Assembly (NCBI GenBank): GCA_017623675.1
Contig: JAGAOO010000070.1
Location: forward strand, 1-57,536
Direction: 5' to 3'
DNA: 57,536 bases
Source: Lachnospiraceae bacterium
Lineage (GTDB): Bacteria; Bacillota; Clostridia; Lachnospirales; Lachnospiraceae
Below, one piece after another: positions 42,397-50,180 of this stretch. Below the pieces are notes generated by a model, which was given only the letters and a program-made list of their open reading frames with translations, was not told where the DNA came from and did not search any database. Within the stretch, counting starts at the first letter, position 1. The number at the start of each line of letters is the position of its first letter. The position numbers were made by a program, and so were the translations under genes.

Positions 42397-42975
42397 ATGT
42401 GCGGCAGATATTATGTAGATGATGAAACTGCAAAGGAAATTGAAAAGATTGTTCGCAGTGTTGATGAGCAGTTGAAGAGGGAGGCAAAAGACATACATCC
42501 CACTGAAAGTGCTCCGGTTCTGGTATCATCGGAGTCGGGAATAAAGTGTGAATATTATAAATGGGGATTCCCTGGAATTATGGATAAATCATTAGTAATT
42601 AATGCAAGAAGTGAGTCTGCCATAGAAAAGAAAATGTTTAGTGAAGCAGTTGAACACAGAAGAATTGTGATACCGGCAGCGGGATTTTACGAGTGGAACA
42701 AGCATAAAGAAAAGAGTACTTTTACCCGAAGGGATAGTAAGGTTCTCTACATGGCAGGAGTTTACAGCAGGTATGACGATGGAAACAGATTTGTTATTCT
42801 TACGACTGCAGCAAATGAATCGATGAAGCCGGTACATGACAGAATGCCGTTGATTCTTGATAAGGATGACATAGTACCATGGCTAACAGAACGCAGTAAG
42901 ACGGAAGCGTTTCTTGCCAAGGTTCCCTGCCAGCTGGAACGAACAACAGAATTTGAGCAGATGACATTGTTCTGA
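42397..42975 (+). CDS. SOS response-associated peptidase (SRAP/HMCES/YedK family)
   Basis: 192 residues. Starts MCGRYYVDD, so the catalytic cysteine becomes residue 2 and N-terminal after methionine removal. VINARSES (near 66-73), GFYEWNKHK (near 95), and VHDRMP (near 148) supply the other active-site residues. The protein crosslinks to abasic sites in single-stranded DNA and shields them. Mobile elements often carry it next to translesion polymerases, as here 3 kb away. Confidence 0.92.
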   Translation: MCGRYYVDDETAKEIEKIVRSVDEQLKREAKDIHPTESAPVLVSSESGIKCEYYKWGFPGIMDKSLVINARSESAIEKKMFSEAVEHRRIVIPAAGFYEWNKHKEKSTFTRRDSKVLYMAGVYSRYDDGNRFVILTTAANESMKPVHDRMPLILDKDDIVPWLTERSKTEAFLAKVPCQLERTTEFEQMTLF

Positions 42976-43129
42976 TGCATCTGCTCAAAATGTGCAAACG
43001 TATAAACGTAAAAAGGTGATGCGCCAATTATTCAGACACTGGGAGTCTGTGAATCATATTTAAATTTACGATGCGATTGTCATATAATAGTATGTGAAAA
43101 ACATAAGAAAAACAGAGGAGAAGTGAAAA

Positions 43130-45676
43130 ATGTCAAATTTTGAATTTGTAAATAATCCAGCATTTTTGAGTTATCCTTCATGCAAACGAATATATGAATA
43201 TGCAATGCAAGTTGAATGCAACTTTTATTCAGATCATATAAAAAGTGCATTAAATGTACGTTTTTTTCTTGAACAATATTGCATTTTTGTGTCTGAACTA
43301 AAAAATGCCAAATATCCGGGGAAAATAGTAGTGCTTGGTGATTATTGGAATAGAAATAATTTTATCGAATTTGGGCGGGTGTTTGGAAAAGAAAAAACTG
43401 ATATAATAAAAGAATTAAACATAACTTCTCGTTCTTATGCGCATAGTGAACTAGAAGATAGAGAGGACTTATATCCCAATATTGTACGACACATATATGT
43501 GCTGTTATTGTGGTTATATAAAGATTTAGGCTTGCAAACTGATTTGTTATATACGGATTATTCTGAAAGTAAAATATGTAAAAACAGTGATGGTGTTGTA
43601 TCTCCAGAAGGTGTATATTTTTCATCTGAACAAATGAGGAATAATATATCTAAGTTTTTCCCTGATTGTAACGAACAGGCGCAATATACTGTCGAAAAAA
43701 TGGGGGAGAAGTATGTTATTAGAGATAATAAAAATCAGGTAATTGAAGAACTAGTACCACCAAAAGCTCCTAATGTGTCAGAAGAAGATATTTCTAAAAT
43801 GCAGGAGGATTTAGGTAATAAAGCAAAAGAAATAGAAACCTTAAGGGCAAAACTTACCAATGAAAAAAAGAAATATGAAACTCAGATAGATAAATTGCAA
43901 GATGAACTAGCTGAATTATCAATGAGAGGAAATAGTTCTATTGATTCTTTAAAGCGCCAGCTAGAGGAAGTTGAGCGAGAAGGAAGCCGAAAGGAAAAGC
44001 AGTATCAGGATAAAATCAGGGGATTGCAAAAGGACTACAGCAGTTTATATGAAAAATATGAGCAATTAGTACCAGAACAGAAATTACGGGAAGAGTTGCA
44101 GCAGAGAATTAAGAAACTGGCAAAGGAGAGAACAGAATTAAGAAGAAATTTTTCTGTAGCGCAGGAAAAGTTATTAACAGAAATTGAACAGATGCAAAAG
44201 AGATTATCAGGAGCAAATGATGCACTGGTTTCTGTAAATGCATCTATGAGTGAACGAGATTCTGTAATAAAGAAGCTACAGAATGAATTGCATGAGAAAG
44301 AAATTCTATTATTGAATGTGCAAAACGAAGCGGCTTCTATATTTGATAGGCTACAGGGTGAAACGAATGAGCTGACTAAAAAATATGCGTCGAAGGTAAA
44401 TAATCTTGAGATTATTCTATTAGAGATTGAGAAAGAAAATCTAAGATATAAAGAACAATTGGCTAAGATGAATAAGACTCAAGAAATAAAGCTGAGTTTG
44501 CGAGTTGTAAGATGTGGTATTGCAAGATTAGAGGAAGGATATTCGCTATATCGAACTAATGCAAATGAGCAAAAACTAAGAGCATTACTATTGCAGGTTA
44601 AGGATTATTATGAAAGTCAAATTGATGAACTAAAAGAAAAATTAGATGAGAAGGAAAAAGAATTAGAAGAAACACGAAAAAGTAAGGAAATAATTGTTGA
44701 ACAGTTTCAAGAGTTAGGAAAAGAAGAGGAAGCTGTCACGAAAGAAATACTGTCTTCACATAAGCTGATTTTTGTTTTGGCACTTTGTGCAATTATACTA
44801 TTTGGAGGTGTTGCATTCTTACTCGGTAAACTTAATGGTATAGAGGATAAAGAATTAAGTAATAGCTCTGGACAGGCTAACAATTCCGATGGAATGGTGG
44901 TTGATAATTCATACACTCCAGTTCCACAAATGACAAATACACCAATACCAATTATTTCAGATACACCAATCCCAACAGCAACAGATACACCAATCCCAAC
45001 AGCAACAGATACGCCAATCCCAACGACAACGAATACGCCAATGCCAACGGCAACGAATACGCCAATGCCGACGGCAACGAATACGCCAATCCCAACGGCA
45101 ACGAATACACCAATGCCAACGGCAACGAATACACCTATACCATCAAAGTTGCAGGAATTGATTGGCAATAGAGAATGGGCTAATAGTAGACCCAAAAATT
45201 TAGCTGAGATTCAGGGGATTGATAAATCGCTGCTCAAACTTATCGAATCAGAAGTTGTTTTAAGTGACTATAATACTTTTTATAATAGCTTAGAATATTT
45301 AGGAGAAGCGGATATATATAGTGTTGCAAATAAAGATGCACGTATTTTTACTGCCAATGAGTATCCGTGGCTAACATTCTGTTGGACATCTTCTAAACAA
45401 AAGGCGTCTACTGTTATTTTCTATGTGGAACCTGCAATAATATCATCATATATTAGTAGGGAAACTTTAAAAAGTGAAATTATTGAATTTCTCGGCGAAC
45501 CTACAAATATTTATGGAGGAATTGGATGGAGTGATTTTAACTTTTTTGATAACACAGAAGAAGTTGAGGATTATGAATGGGTGTATGAAAAAGATAAGTA
45601 TGATATTAGGTTGAGATTTTTCTTCTGTGGAGAAAGAATTATAGATTATTGTCAAGTAATAATTGATGTAGACTAA
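43130..45676 (+). CDS. Large protein: DUF4145-like domain, coiled coil, membrane span, extracellular PT-repeat stalk
   Basis: 848 residues, GAGGAGAAGTG upstream. Residues 1-140 (FVNNPAFLSYPSCKRIYEYAM, YPGKIVVLGDYWNRN, IYVLLLWLYKDLG) resemble DUF4145, a domain of DNA-processing and signalling proteins. About 195-540 is a long coiled coil (heptads of E/K/L, KLQDELAEL, RQLEEVEREG). One hydrophobic span lies near 548-565 (LIFVLALCAIILFGGVAFLL). Then nine 8-residue TPxP-type repeats form a stalk, and about 170 residues remain as an external domain. Orientation predicts inside coiled coil and outside sensor. Role unknown. Confidence 0.75.
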   Translation: MSNFEFVNNPAFLSYPSCKRIYEYAMQVECNFYSDHIKSALNVRFFLEQYCIFVSELKNAKYPGKIVVLGDYWNRNNFIEFGRVFGKEKTDIIKELNITSRSYAHSELEDREDLYPNIVRHIYVLLLWLYKDLGLQTDLLYTDYSESKICKNSDGVVSPEGVYFSSEQMRNNISKFFPDCNEQAQYTVEKMGEKYVIRDNKNQVIEELVPPKAPNVSEEDISKMQEDLGNKAKEIETLRAKLTNEKKKYETQIDKLQDELAELSMRGNSSIDSLKRQLEEVEREGSRKEKQYQDKIRGLQKDYSSLYEKYEQLVPEQKLREELQQRIKKLAKERTELRRNFSVAQEKLLTEIEQMQKRLSGANDALVSVNASMSERDSVIKKLQNELHEKEILLLNVQNEAASIFDRLQGETNELTKKYASKVNNLEIILLEIEKENLRYKEQLAKMNKTQEIKLSLRVVRCGIARLEEGYSLYRTNANEQKLRALLLQVKDYYESQIDELKEKLDEKEKELEETRKSKEIIVEQFQELGKEEEAVTKEILSSHKLIFVLALCAIILFGGVAFLLGKLNGIEDKELSNSSGQANNSDGMVVDNSYTPVPQMTNTPIPIISDTPIPTATDTPIPTATDTPIPTTTNTPMPTATNTPMPTATNTPIPTATNTPMPTATNTPIPSKLQELIGNREWANSRPKNLAEIQGIDKSLLKLIESEVVLSDYNTFYNSLEYLGEADIYSVANKDARIFTANEYPWLTFCWTSSKQKASTVIFYVEPAIISSYISRETLKSEIIEFLGEPTNIYGGIGWSDFNFFDNTEEVEDYEWVYEKDKYDIRLRFFFCGERIIDYCQVIIDVD
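44934..45143 (+). repeat. Tandem 24-bp coding repeats (TPIPTATN/D units)
   Basis: About nine units of eight codons, most matching ACACCAATCCCAACAGCAACAGAT with third-base changes. The DNA repeats can expand or shrink by slippage without changing frame, which would vary stalk length. Confidence 0.85.
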
Positions 45677-45683
45677 AATTAGG

Positions 45684-45720
45684 AAAAAGTGGCAGAACAC
45701 GTATGGTTCTGTCGCTTTTT
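45684..45720 (+). terminator. Terminator of the coiled-coil membrane protein gene
   Basis: AAAAAGTGGCAGAAC and GTTCTGTCGCTTTTT form a stem with two mismatches around a short loop, ending in a T-run. Confidence 0.8.
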
Positions 45721-45790
45721 TGCTATAATAAGGGGTTCATTTTACAGGCTGCTTGCAGCTTGTGGAAGATATGCCATAAAATGTTCTGAC

Positions 45791-45819
45791 TTGACATATC
45801 GAACATTTGTTTGTATAAT
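45791..45819 (+). promoter_or_regulatory. Promoter of the Y-family polymerase with an embedded LexA-box-like site
   Basis: Perfect TTGACA (45791-45796), 17-base spacer, perfect TATAAT (45814-45819). The spacer contains CGAACATTTGTTTG (45800-45813), which resembles the Gram-positive LexA/DinR box (CGAAC-N4-GTTYG/C). A LexA dimer there would cover the promoter, giving DNA-damage induction. The polymerase start codon lies 25 bases downstream. Confidence 0.8.
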
Positions 45820-45843
45820 TTCACACACAGGGAGGCTATGTGT

Positions 45844-47109
45844 ATGACAGATAGTATCATTTTTCATATTGATGTCAACAGTGCTTTTCTAAGCTGGGAA
45901 GCATGTTATCGCATCCACCATTTGGGAGGGAAGGTTGATCTTAGGACTCAGGTTGCTGCTGTGGGTGGTGATATGACCATGCGGCATGGGATTATTCTTG
46001 CGAAATCTATTCCTGCCAAGAAATATAACATCCAAACAGGAGAAACAATTCTTGAGGCACAGCAAAAATGTCCGGAACTGATTTTAGTTCCTCCAAATTA
46101 TGGACTGTATGAGCAGTGTTCCGCTGCTTTTATGGAAATACTACGGGAATACTCGGATGTGGTTGAACAGTACAGCATCGATGAAGCTTTTGTTGATATG
46201 ACCAACACCTGCCACTTGTTTGGAACGGCAGAGGAAACAGCAGAACTGATAAAGAACCGCATTCGTGATGAACTTGGTTTCACAGTGAATGTGGGTATAT
46301 CCAGAAATAAACTCCTGGCAAAGATGGCTTCCGATTTTAAGAAGCCGGACCGGGTGCATACACTGTATCCGGAAGAAATAGAGAAAAAAATGTGGCCTTT
46401 GGCGGTATCGGATCTGTTCTTTGTAGGTCGGGCAACTGCAAAGAAATTATTTACTATGGGCATCCGGACGATAGGCGAGTTGGCCAACTGTGATCCAAAG
46501 TGGCTTAAGACTATTCTAAAAAAACAGGGCGAGATTATTTGGGGATTTGCTAATGGGATAGACTGTTCTCCGGTACTTTCACAGGCGGCTCCTAATAAGG
46601 GATATGGGAATAGTACCACAACACCTTTTGATGTGGTAGATATACTAAATGCGAAGAAAGTACTGCTTGCTTTGGCTGAGACCGTGGGGAATAGGCTTCG
46701 TGCGGATCTGGTTCAGGTAGAGGTGGTGGCGGTAGGTATCCGGTATTCGGATTTATCTTATGTGTCACACCAGAAGCGCCTGCGTTCCAGTACAAATCTG
46801 ACTTTAGAGATATATGAGGCGGCCTGTGAATTGTTTTTAGAACTATGGAATGGTGCTGCAATTCGTCATCTGGGGATTCATACCAGCAGAGTACAGGATG
46901 ATAATTTTATACGTCAATTGCTACTTTTTGATGATACGGATTATGATAAGCTTGCAAAGGTAGATGATATGGTGGACCGCATCAGGGAACGGTTCGGGAT
47001 AGATGCCGTGAAGAGAGCGGTATTTGTGGACCAGCCGATTGATCACATGTGCGGCGGGATTTCCAGAGAAAAAAGAACGGTAGATTACAGTAAATTGCAG
47101 ATTCAGTAG
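45844..47109 (+). CDS. Y-family DNA polymerase (DinB/UvrX-like, translesion)
   Basis: 421 residues from ATG 45844 (GGGAGG at good distance; ATG 45838 two codons upstream is an alternative). The polymerase core starts IIFHIDVNSAFLSWEA, with the catalytic aspartate in HIDVNSA; SIDEAFVDMT carries the second DE pair near residue 110; a helix-hairpin-helix-like LFTMGIRTIGELAN follows. The little-finger domain comes from about 240. It copies damaged DNA with low fidelity. Promoter and LexA-like box support SOS control, and a YolD gene follows directly. Confidence 0.93.
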   Translation: MTDSIIFHIDVNSAFLSWEACYRIHHLGGKVDLRTQVAAVGGDMTMRHGIILAKSIPAKKYNIQTGETILEAQQKCPELILVPPNYGLYEQCSAAFMEILREYSDVVEQYSIDEAFVDMTNTCHLFGTAEETAELIKNRIRDELGFTVNVGISRNKLLAKMASDFKKPDRVHTLYPEEIEKKMWPLAVSDLFFVGRATAKKLFTMGIRTIGELANCDPKWLKTILKKQGEIIWGFANGIDCSPVLSQAAPNKGYGNSTTTPFDVVDILNAKKVLLALAETVGNRLRADLVQVEVVAVGIRYSDLSYVSHQKRLRSSTNLTLEIYEAACELFLELWNGAAIRHLGIHTSRVQDDNFIRQLLLFDDTDYDKLAKVDDMVDRIRERFGIDAVKRAVFVDQPIDHMCGGISREKRTVDYSKLQIQ

Positions 47110-47127
47110 CAGGAGAGGAGGGGAACA

Positions 47128-47439
47128 ATGGCATTTGGTATTGGGACTAATACAAAGGAGCTGGACGCAGGAGAAGTAACCGGCACTCAAATAGAAGTGG
47201 CATGCGAATGTTGGTTTACCAGTAATGGCAAGATGATTCCCCTGATGCTGAAGGTTCAGGATGATGATGGTGAAATGCATATTATTAAGAAAATAGAAGT
47301 GCATAGCCGCGATAATAAAAAATATGCAGGAATTCCATCGATTGAATTTGACTGTACCATTACTATGTTGGAGAAGTCCTTCCGGGCAAAGTTGATTTTC
47401 TATCAGACAGAAAGCCGGTGGGTGTTGAACTTGAAATAG
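47128..47439 (+). CDS. YolD-like protein
   Basis: 103 residues, GAGGAGGGG before the ATG. The sequence MAFGIGTNTKELDAGEVTGT and VACECWFTSNGKMIPLMLKVQDD is compatible with YolD-like/SH3-fold proteins that sit next to UvrX-type polymerases in Firmicutes elements; they are proposed polymerase partners. Similarity is only moderate, so assignment rests partly on its place 19 bases after the polymerase stop. A hairpin at 47453-47487 (AATAAGCTGTCC/GGGCAGCTTATT, no T-run) follows. Confidence 0.6.
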   Translation: MAFGIGTNTKELDAGEVTGTQIEVACECWFTSNGKMIPLMLKVQDDDGEMHIIKKIEVHSRDNKKYAGIPSIEFDCTITMLEKSFRAKLIFYQTESRWVLNLK

Positions 47440-47524
47440 GTCTTTATGACAGAATAAGCTGTCCTCCGGTAAGGTGGGCAGCTTATTGTATGTAGGAGTT
47501 ATTTAGTCGTATTTGATTTTGTAC

Positions 47525-47585
47525 TTGACAATTATCGGAAAACTTGGTAAAACGTATATATAAACTATATCGGAAAACTTGGTAA
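47525..47585 (+). promoter_or_regulatory. Promoter region with two 18-bp direct repeats (putative operator)
   Basis: TATCGGAAAACTTGGTAA occurs at 47533-47550 and again at 47568-47585, 35 bases apart. Perfect TTGACA (47525-47530) is followed after 17 bases by TAAAAC within the first repeat. The pair looks like a repressor binding site, most simply for the XRE protein encoded at 47916. Confidence 0.7.
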
Positions 47586-47598
47586 GGGAGAATGGACT

Positions 47599-47919
47599 AT
47601 GACAAAAGAAGAAATTTTAAAAGCAGCTCAAGCAGAATCAGATGGCAGGGGTGAGTACGAAAATGCTGTAGAAAAAAGAGCGGTAAATGTGGGAACAATG
47701 TTAGGCGTAATATTATGTACTATCCTTGTTTTATTGGAATACTTCCTGACAAAATCGTTTGACTTTGGGAAAGTAGCCATCATATTTACAATGGCTGGAG
47801 CATCGAATCTGTATGAAGGTTTACAGCGCAAGAAAAAGATGAAGGTTATTGCAGGAGCATTGGAAAGTGTAATAGCATTATTTTTTATATTTTTATCTAT
47901 AGGAGTTTTACTGATATGA
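47599..47919 (+). CDS. Small membrane protein (DUF6442-like)
   Basis: 106 residues, AAGGGAGAATGG upstream. A charged N-terminus (TKEEILKAAQAESDGRGEYENAVEKRA) is followed by three hydrophobic segments, near 32-49 (MLGVILCTILVLLEYFL), 58-74 and 85-106. This matches DUF6442 proteins that often precede a short XRE gene. The next gene starts inside its last codons (ATGA-type overlap), so translation is coupled. Function unknown. Confidence 0.75.
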   Translation: MTKEEILKAAQAESDGRGEYENAVEKRAVNVGTMLGVILCTILVLLEYFLTKSFDFGKVAIIFTMAGASNLYEGLQRKKKMKVIAGALESVIALFFIFLSIGVLLI

Positions 47920-48134
47920 ATTCTCATTTGAAGCTAAAAAACAGAATTAAAGAAAAACGATTAGAGAAGGGGCTGTCGCAGACAGCTTTGGCAAAGATGG
48001 CAGGAACAACACAAAATACAATTAGTTCGTTAGAAACAGGCCAATATTCGCCCACTGCTTACCTGTCAGGCCTTATATGTATAGCGCTTGATTGCAAGTG
48101 GGAAGAGTGTTTTTACTATGAAACAGAAGAATAA
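47916..48134 (+). CDS. Short XRE-type regulator
   Basis: 72 residues, start overlapping the preceding stop. The HTH domain covers nearly the whole protein: LKNRIKEKRLEKGLSQTALA, KMAGTTQNTISSLETGQYSP, with CIALDCKWEECF as the last helix. It probably represses its own operon through the two direct repeats at 47533-47585. Confidence 0.88.
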   Translation: MNSHLKLKNRIKEKRLEKGLSQTALAKMAGTTQNTISSLETGQYSPTAYLSGLICIALDCKWEECFYYETEE

Positions 48135-48155
48135 GTATTATGGGGGGAATTTGAT

Positions 48156-48692
48156 ATGGAAACATTACTTTTTATTGTAATTATTTTATTGGCTGCATAT
48201 GTGGTTTATACGAAGTTTTTTGAAAAGAAACGGGAAGGTGTTTCAGCAGATAGCTGTGAAGAACCGAAGCAGGAACAGCAATACCCGTATGAACGGAAGA
48301 ATTTACTTACTAAAACGGAGTATACGTTCTTTAAGGCTTTGAAGTTATTTTGTGATGAGAATCAGCTGTTATTTTGTCCGAAAGTCCGTATGGAAGATTT
48401 CATTTCTGTAACAGATAAGCAGAATAATACAAAGTACCGTGGATACATTAAATCCCGACATATTGATTTTATGTTATGTGATGAACAACTGCATATACTT
48501 TGTGGAATCGAATTAGATGATAAGAGTCATAATACGCAAAAGGCTCAAAAAACAGACGACTTTAAAAATAAGGTATTTGCGCAAATCAATATACCGCTAT
48601 TCCGAATTTCGACAACGAGCAATTATCGGGAAGAATTACGGAAAATCTATAAGAAACTATATCCGGAAAAATCGCAGGATGATATAAAATAA
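48156..48692 (+). CDS. DUF2726 protein with N-terminal membrane anchor
   Basis: 178 residues, GGGGGGAATTTG upstream. A transmembrane segment lies at residues 3-20 (TLLFIVIILLAAYVVYTKFF). The rest is a DUF2726 domain, related to PD-(D/E)xK nucleases: LTKTEYTFFKALK, IDFMLCDEQLHILCGIELDDKSH, and NIPLFRISTTSNYR. The IELDDKSH pattern keeps a plausible E-x-D metal site. Membrane-anchored DUF2726 proteins are of unknown role; DNA damage or mobile-element defence has been suggested for the fold. Confidence 0.85.
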   Translation: METLLFIVIILLAAYVVYTKFFEKKREGVSADSCEEPKQEQQYPYERKNLLTKTEYTFFKALKLFCDENQLLFCPKVRMEDFISVTDKQNNTKYRGYIKSRHIDFMLCDEQLHILCGIELDDKSHNTQKAQKTDDFKNKVFAQINIPLFRISTTSNYREELRKIYKKLYPEKSQDDIK

Positions 48693-48751
48693 GAGATGCG
48701 GTGGAATGTTGCTGATAATAAGCATTGTTCATAAGATGGTGGTGAAAGAAA

Positions 48752-49645
48752 ATGATAAAACGGCCTGTTGCTTTATGGAAAAACCGGATGATCAGAATAG
48801 AAAGTATTTATACTGTATGTGATGGAAAGCAAATCAATATTGAAGGAAAAGTAGAGGAAATTCGTGCATTGGGGCAAAATAAAGAACTATTTTGTCCTTG
48901 CCGATGCGGAAAAAACTTAATCTTGATTGCCAGCGACAGAAACTTAAAAACACAGCATTTTAGGATACTGGATGGTAAAGAGTCAGAAAATTGTACTTGG
49001 GTGCCGGAAAGTAAGAATTCAGTAGATGCAAAAGTGACGCTAAAATGCTGGTTAGATGATAAGCTGAAAACTGATGATGTGGAAGCAGAGGTGCCGATTT
49101 GTACGGTCGAAGACAATTCCAGAAAATATGAGTTTACTTTTTTATCGGAAAAGAAACAAGTGGCACTCAGTTATTGTCAGGAGAGAACAAATCTTTCTGA
49201 TGAAAAAATAAATATACTTGAAGAAAACAGTCAGGGGATTCATCTTCTCTATGTGGTGGATAGGAAGAATATTCATAACCAGGGGCAGTATCCGGAATGG
49301 CTGATGAAAATTCAACGTAAGCAAGGATTTTGCCTGTTCCTTTCAGCGAAGAGCCGGGATTACTACTCGGCAGTCTTGACGGTGGCATATTATGAGATTG
49401 AGGAAAATGGGCAATGGAAGGAATATATTATAGAAGAGCAGTTATTGAATGAATTTGATATAAATTCTAATGGGCAGCTTACAATCAAGGACAGGTCTTT
49501 GCAGGAAATGACAGGGCAGGTAGTAAATAAGATAAGATTGGAAAAACAAAAAAGAGAAGACAGCTATAATCAGTTGTTTCAGAAATGGAAAGAGAAAGGA
49601 ATTGATATTCGTGTACCTGAGCATGCTCGGCGGACTGGAATATAG
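48752..49645 (+). CDS. Unknown protein with a zinc-knuckle-like N-terminus (CoiA-like possible)
   Basis: 297 residues. Near residue 45 it has CPCRCGKNLILIAS, a likely zinc site, then KTQHFRILDGKESENC, reminiscent of the N-terminus of CoiA-like/DUF6035 proteins. Beyond residue 140 it is mixed alpha/beta (GIHLLYVVDRKNIHNQGQYPEWLMKIQRKQGFCLFLSAKS) with a helical, basic end. A nuclease core like that of CoiA is not clearly seen. Its neighbour is the DUF2726 gene, so a DNA-related role is conceivable. Uncertain. Confidence 0.55.
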   Translation: MIKRPVALWKNRMIRIESIYTVCDGKQINIEGKVEEIRALGQNKELFCPCRCGKNLILIASDRNLKTQHFRILDGKESENCTWVPESKNSVDAKVTLKCWLDDKLKTDDVEAEVPICTVEDNSRKYEFTFLSEKKQVALSYCQERTNLSDEKINILEENSQGIHLLYVVDRKNIHNQGQYPEWLMKIQRKQGFCLFLSAKSRDYYSAVLTVAYYEIEENGQWKEYIIEEQLLNEFDINSNGQLTIKDRSLQEMTGQVVNKIRLEKQKREDSYNQLFQKWKEKGIDIRVPEHARRTGI

Positions 49646-49659
49646 GTTGGAGGAAGTGT

Positions 49660-50121
49660 ATGAATATTAAAGAATATATGTGTCCATATGAGCTGTGCAT
49701 AAAAATGATTAAAGAAGGAATCAATCGATACAAAAAGGAGGAAATGTACTCTTTGATAGATAATCATGGAATTTCTTCTAGTATAAGCAAGATGATACGT
49801 CATAGATTTTGCTGTTCTAATGTGGATGAATACGGAACTGTATATTTGTACGATGAACTTAATCCGCAAAAAATTACAGAGTATTTTTTGGGAATGGGTT
49901 ATCAAATAAAAGAAGATGTTTTATATGCATATGTATGTCAAGTTTTAATGAGCGAGATCAATGCGTTTTATAAAGAATTGGATATTTATAAGAATGAGAG
50001 GGAACTTATTCTTACAGTGGGTGACCATGATAAAATAAATAGAAAAAAATACTTTAAGCTATATTTAAACGCAGTAGAAAAACGCATTAGTACTGGCTAC
50101 AAACGAATTAGAAGAAATTGA
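49660..50121 (+). CDS. Unknown 153-residue protein
   Basis: Begins 14 bases after the preceding stop, with TTGGAGGAAG upstream, so it is in the same operon. Helical N-terminus (CPYELCIKMIKEGINRYKKEEMYSL), a middle part with CCSNVDEYGTVYLYDELNP, and a basic C-terminus (KRISTGYKRIRRN). No family recognised. It ends shortly before a bidirectional terminator. Confidence 0.6.
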   Translation: MNIKEYMCPYELCIKMIKEGINRYKKEEMYSLIDNHGISSSISKMIRHRFCCSNVDEYGTVYLYDELNPQKITEYFLGMGYQIKEDVLYAYVCQVLMSEINAFYKELDIYKNERELILTVGDHDKINRKKYFKLYLNAVEKRISTGYKRIRRN

Positions 50122-50133
50122 GTTTTATGAAAA

Positions 50134-50172
50134 GAAGCTGTCCCTCGACAAGGAGGGGCAGCTTCGGTTTTT
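50134..50172. terminator. Bidirectional terminator between converging operons
   Basis: A 13-bp stem (GAAGCTGTCCCTC at 50134-50146 with GAGGGGCAGCTTC at 50153-50165, one T-G pair) is followed by GGTTTTT on the plus strand and TTTTCATAAA on the minus strand. It serves the unknown 49660 gene and the leftward ParB operon. Confidence 0.85.
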
Positions 50173-50180
50173 GTGAGACA

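Noticed and set aside
44934-45143. Regular 24-bp tandem repeats suggesting a CRISPR array
   Set aside because: Repeats have no spacers, are in frame with the long gene and encode TPxP units; no cas genes are nearby.
44707-45195. Long open frame of 162 codons on the minus strand opposite the repeat region
   Set aside because: It arises from repeat codons and shows low-complexity Gly/Val alternation; no ribosome binding site. A shadow of the real gene.
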